Assembly: GCF_016865525.2 (NCBI RefSeq)
Contig: NZ_CP075169.1
Span: forward strand, 4,464,337-4,528,336
From: Sodalis ligni
GTDB taxonomy: Bacteria > Pseudomonadota > Gammaproteobacteria > Enterobacterales > Enterobacteriaceae
Reading direction: 5' to 3'
DNA: 64,000 nucleotides
Shown here one piece after another: positions 62,826 through 64,000 of this stretch. The translations under genes were made by a program, and so were the position numbers. Each line of letters begins with the position of its first letter. The stretch's first letter is position 1. A model generated the notes under the pieces. It was given only the letters and a program-made list of their open reading frames with translations, was not told the origin of the DNA and made no database searches.

Positions 62826-64000
62826 CGTGTTTCCGGGTCCGTTATGGTTTTTTGCGCCGGTGTATCGACCTGAGCCCAGCTAGGCGGCGTCAGGCCACGC
62901 TCTTTGAACGCTTCAACCTCTCGCTTGCGCTGATCGAGCGTTTCCTCCCAGTCTTCGCCCTCGTTTTCCGCCACTTCGTGTTCGAGAGTGGACAATCCGG
63001 CATCCATGCCGAGAATTGCGCCTTTTTTCTCAGCGACTGGATCGACCCAGCCGCGCCCCGGTCCCATCCAGTTAGCCCGACAGTATTCCGTCCGAGCATC
63101 CAGAAAATCCGGCGCGCCGGCAGGCAGCGGCAGATCACCGATATCGAACACCTCTTCAGTGAAGGCGGTTGCAATTGGTTGACAAAAACCCATGGAATAA
63201 TCGGAACGGCGCCGGCTCATCGTCTTATAAGCCTCAAGCATCGCGGCACGGGCACTGGAGTAGTTCACATCCGACCAATCCTGGGAAATCTGCTGTGCAG
63301 ATTGTCCCGTGGCCGCAGCGATGTTGCGCAACACCGCGTTTTCAAACTCCTTAAAATTGCTGTTTGGCCGGGCGGCGTTGACGGTACCGATTTCCTCCCC
63401 TGGGTACAGAGCAACCATGCGGGAACCATTTTGTAGCGAAATACGCCGGTCATGATGAAATTCGGCTCGGCCCTGTTGATATCGCCCTAACTCGTTGTCA
63501 TTCCCGGGACCGAGAGCATCTTCCGCCATCGCAGGATCATACGGGGATTGGATATATGCGCCGAAAATCGAATTGATGATGGCCGCTTCCAGTTCGGTGT
63601 GATCGTACTTAATGAGCATTTTCATTTTTTGTACGATCGGTGCCAAGATACCGATGCCGCGATGCTGCGCCCCTCGTTCATGGTCAAAATCATGAATAAC
63701 GACAGGCCGGCCCCACGGGGTTTCGCGCTGGACTTTTTTCCAAGTCAGGCTTTTTTCTGCCGCCCACCAGTCGCCCATATGCGCCTGGCGTATCCAGTAA
63801 GCTACGGGCGCGCCATCCTCGTCGATTTCCACTCCACCGCGAGTATGCGGCAAATCGAATTGCTGCTGGGGATTGCTCAGCCTGTCGGGATCCACAATCT
63901 GAACCGCTGTGGCGTAACGGGCCCTGCCTCTTCCCAGGCGGTCCCGCCGATATTGCAGTATGGCCAGCGCATCGCCATCAATAAGTTTGTGACGAAATCC
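62822..64000 (-). CDS. Portal protein (lambda gpB family), partial at window edge
   Basis: The frame is open to base 64000 and continues outside. Visible sequence includes DGDALAILQYRR, IVDPDRLSNPQQQFD, YWIRQAHMGDWW, VIHDFDHERGAQHRGIGILAPIVQKMKMLIKYDHTELEAAIINSIF and AATGQSAQQISQDWSDVNYSSARAAMLEAYKTM, all typical of the lambda portal family. The portal is the dodecameric gate for DNA. Its stop overlaps the protease start by 4 bases. Confidence 0.93.
   Translation of the reverse strand, partial: GFRHKLIDGDALAILQYRRDRLGRGRARYATAVQIVDPDRLSNPQQQFDLPHTRGGVEIDEDGAPVAYWIRQAHMGDWWAAEKSLTWKKVQRETPWGRPVVIHDFDHERGAQHRGIGILAPIVQKMKMLIKYDHTELEAAIINSIFGAYIQSPYDPAMAEDALGPGNDNELGRYQQGRAEFHHDRRISLQNGSRMVALYPGEEIGTVNAARPNSNFKEFENAVLRNIAAATGQSAQQISQDWSDVNYSSARAAMLEAYKTMSRRRSDYSMGFCQPIATAFTEEVFDIGDLPLPAGAPDFLDARTEYCRANWMGPGRGWVDPVAEKKGAILGMDAGLSTLEHEVAENEGEDWEETLDQRKREVEAFKERGLTPPSWAQVDTPAQKTITDPETR

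Larger units (their letters stand above)
45709..64000. mobile_element. Prophage: lambda-type head, Mu-type contractile tail, next to ssrA
   Basis: Starting directly after the tmRNA CCA end, a common phage att site, all recognisable genes to the window edge are phage genes. They run mostly on the minus strand in the order portal-protease-scaffold-gpD-gpE-FII-terminator-sheath-tube-chaperone-tape-N-P-45-46-47-48-fibre. No integrase, terminase, repressor or lysis genes are within view; they would lie beyond 64000. Several genes are frameshifted, so the element is likely defective. The att duplication cannot be checked in this window. Confidence 0.9.

Overview
The window comes from a gammaproteobacterium of the order Enterobacterales. 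Gene order and protein sequences follow the E. coli block glyA-glnB-glrR-qseG-glrK-glmY-purL-mltF-tadA, then yfhL-acpS-pdxJ-recO-era-rnc-lepB-lepA-rseCBA-rpoE/nadB-trmN-srmB-grcA-ung and grpE-nadK-recN-bamE-rnfH-ratA-smpB-ssrA. A Sodalis-like relative (symbiont or opportunist) is my best guess. The reasons are clearly enterobacterial proteins, ERIC elements, a Yersinia-style long tmRNA tag, missing or shortened intervals and many single-base lesions. The species cannot be fixed from sequence reading alone.

Layout. 1-14752 is housekeeping: one-carbon metabolism (glyA), nitrogen signalling (glnB), the GlrK/GlrR/QseG envelope system with its sRNA target glmY, purine synthesis (purL), and cell-wall recycling and turnover (mltF, murQ, yfhH). 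14782-23038 is a visibly AT-richer insertion holding two large paralogous toxin-like genes. One is intact (1238 residues, zincin motif near the C-terminus). The other is decayed and ends in a TcdA/TcdB-type glycosyltransferase domain. 23422-45280 returns to conserved core: ferredoxin, CoA-dependent carrier synthase, B6 synthesis, ribosome GTPases, signal peptidase, the sigma-E regulon core, NAD synthesis, SOS/heat-shock genes and trans-translation. From the 3' end of ssrA (45708) to the window end lies a prophage. It has a lambda-type head module (portal, S49 protease, scaffold, gpD, gpE, FII-like) joined to a Mu-type contractile tail (sheath, tube, frameshifted chaperone, tape measure, N, P, 45-48, fibre), plus a HumD/UmuD'-like SOS gene and a wrecked acyltransferase gene.

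How genes work together. The glrK-qseG-glrR-glnB operon lies next to glmY, whose overlapping sigma-54/sigma-70 promoter and two GlrR sites are readable, although glrK itself carries a frameshift. rpoE-rseA-rseB-rseC form the sigma-E control unit with a sigma-E autoregulatory promoter. smpB and ssrA encode the trans-translation pair. murQ and a RpiR-type regulator are divergent around two copies of a palindrome.

Lesions. Frameshifts, stops or stop-losses are visible in glyA, glrK, pgpC, the second toxin, era (stop lost), possibly recN (stop lost), ung (two), the acyltransferase, tail-fibre genes, phage N and the phage S49 protease. Most lie in short homopolymers, so either genome erosion or homopolymer sequencing error could explain them. 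That long essential genes stay open (lepA, lepB, rnc, grpE, nadK, acpS, rpoE) favours erosion but does not prove it.
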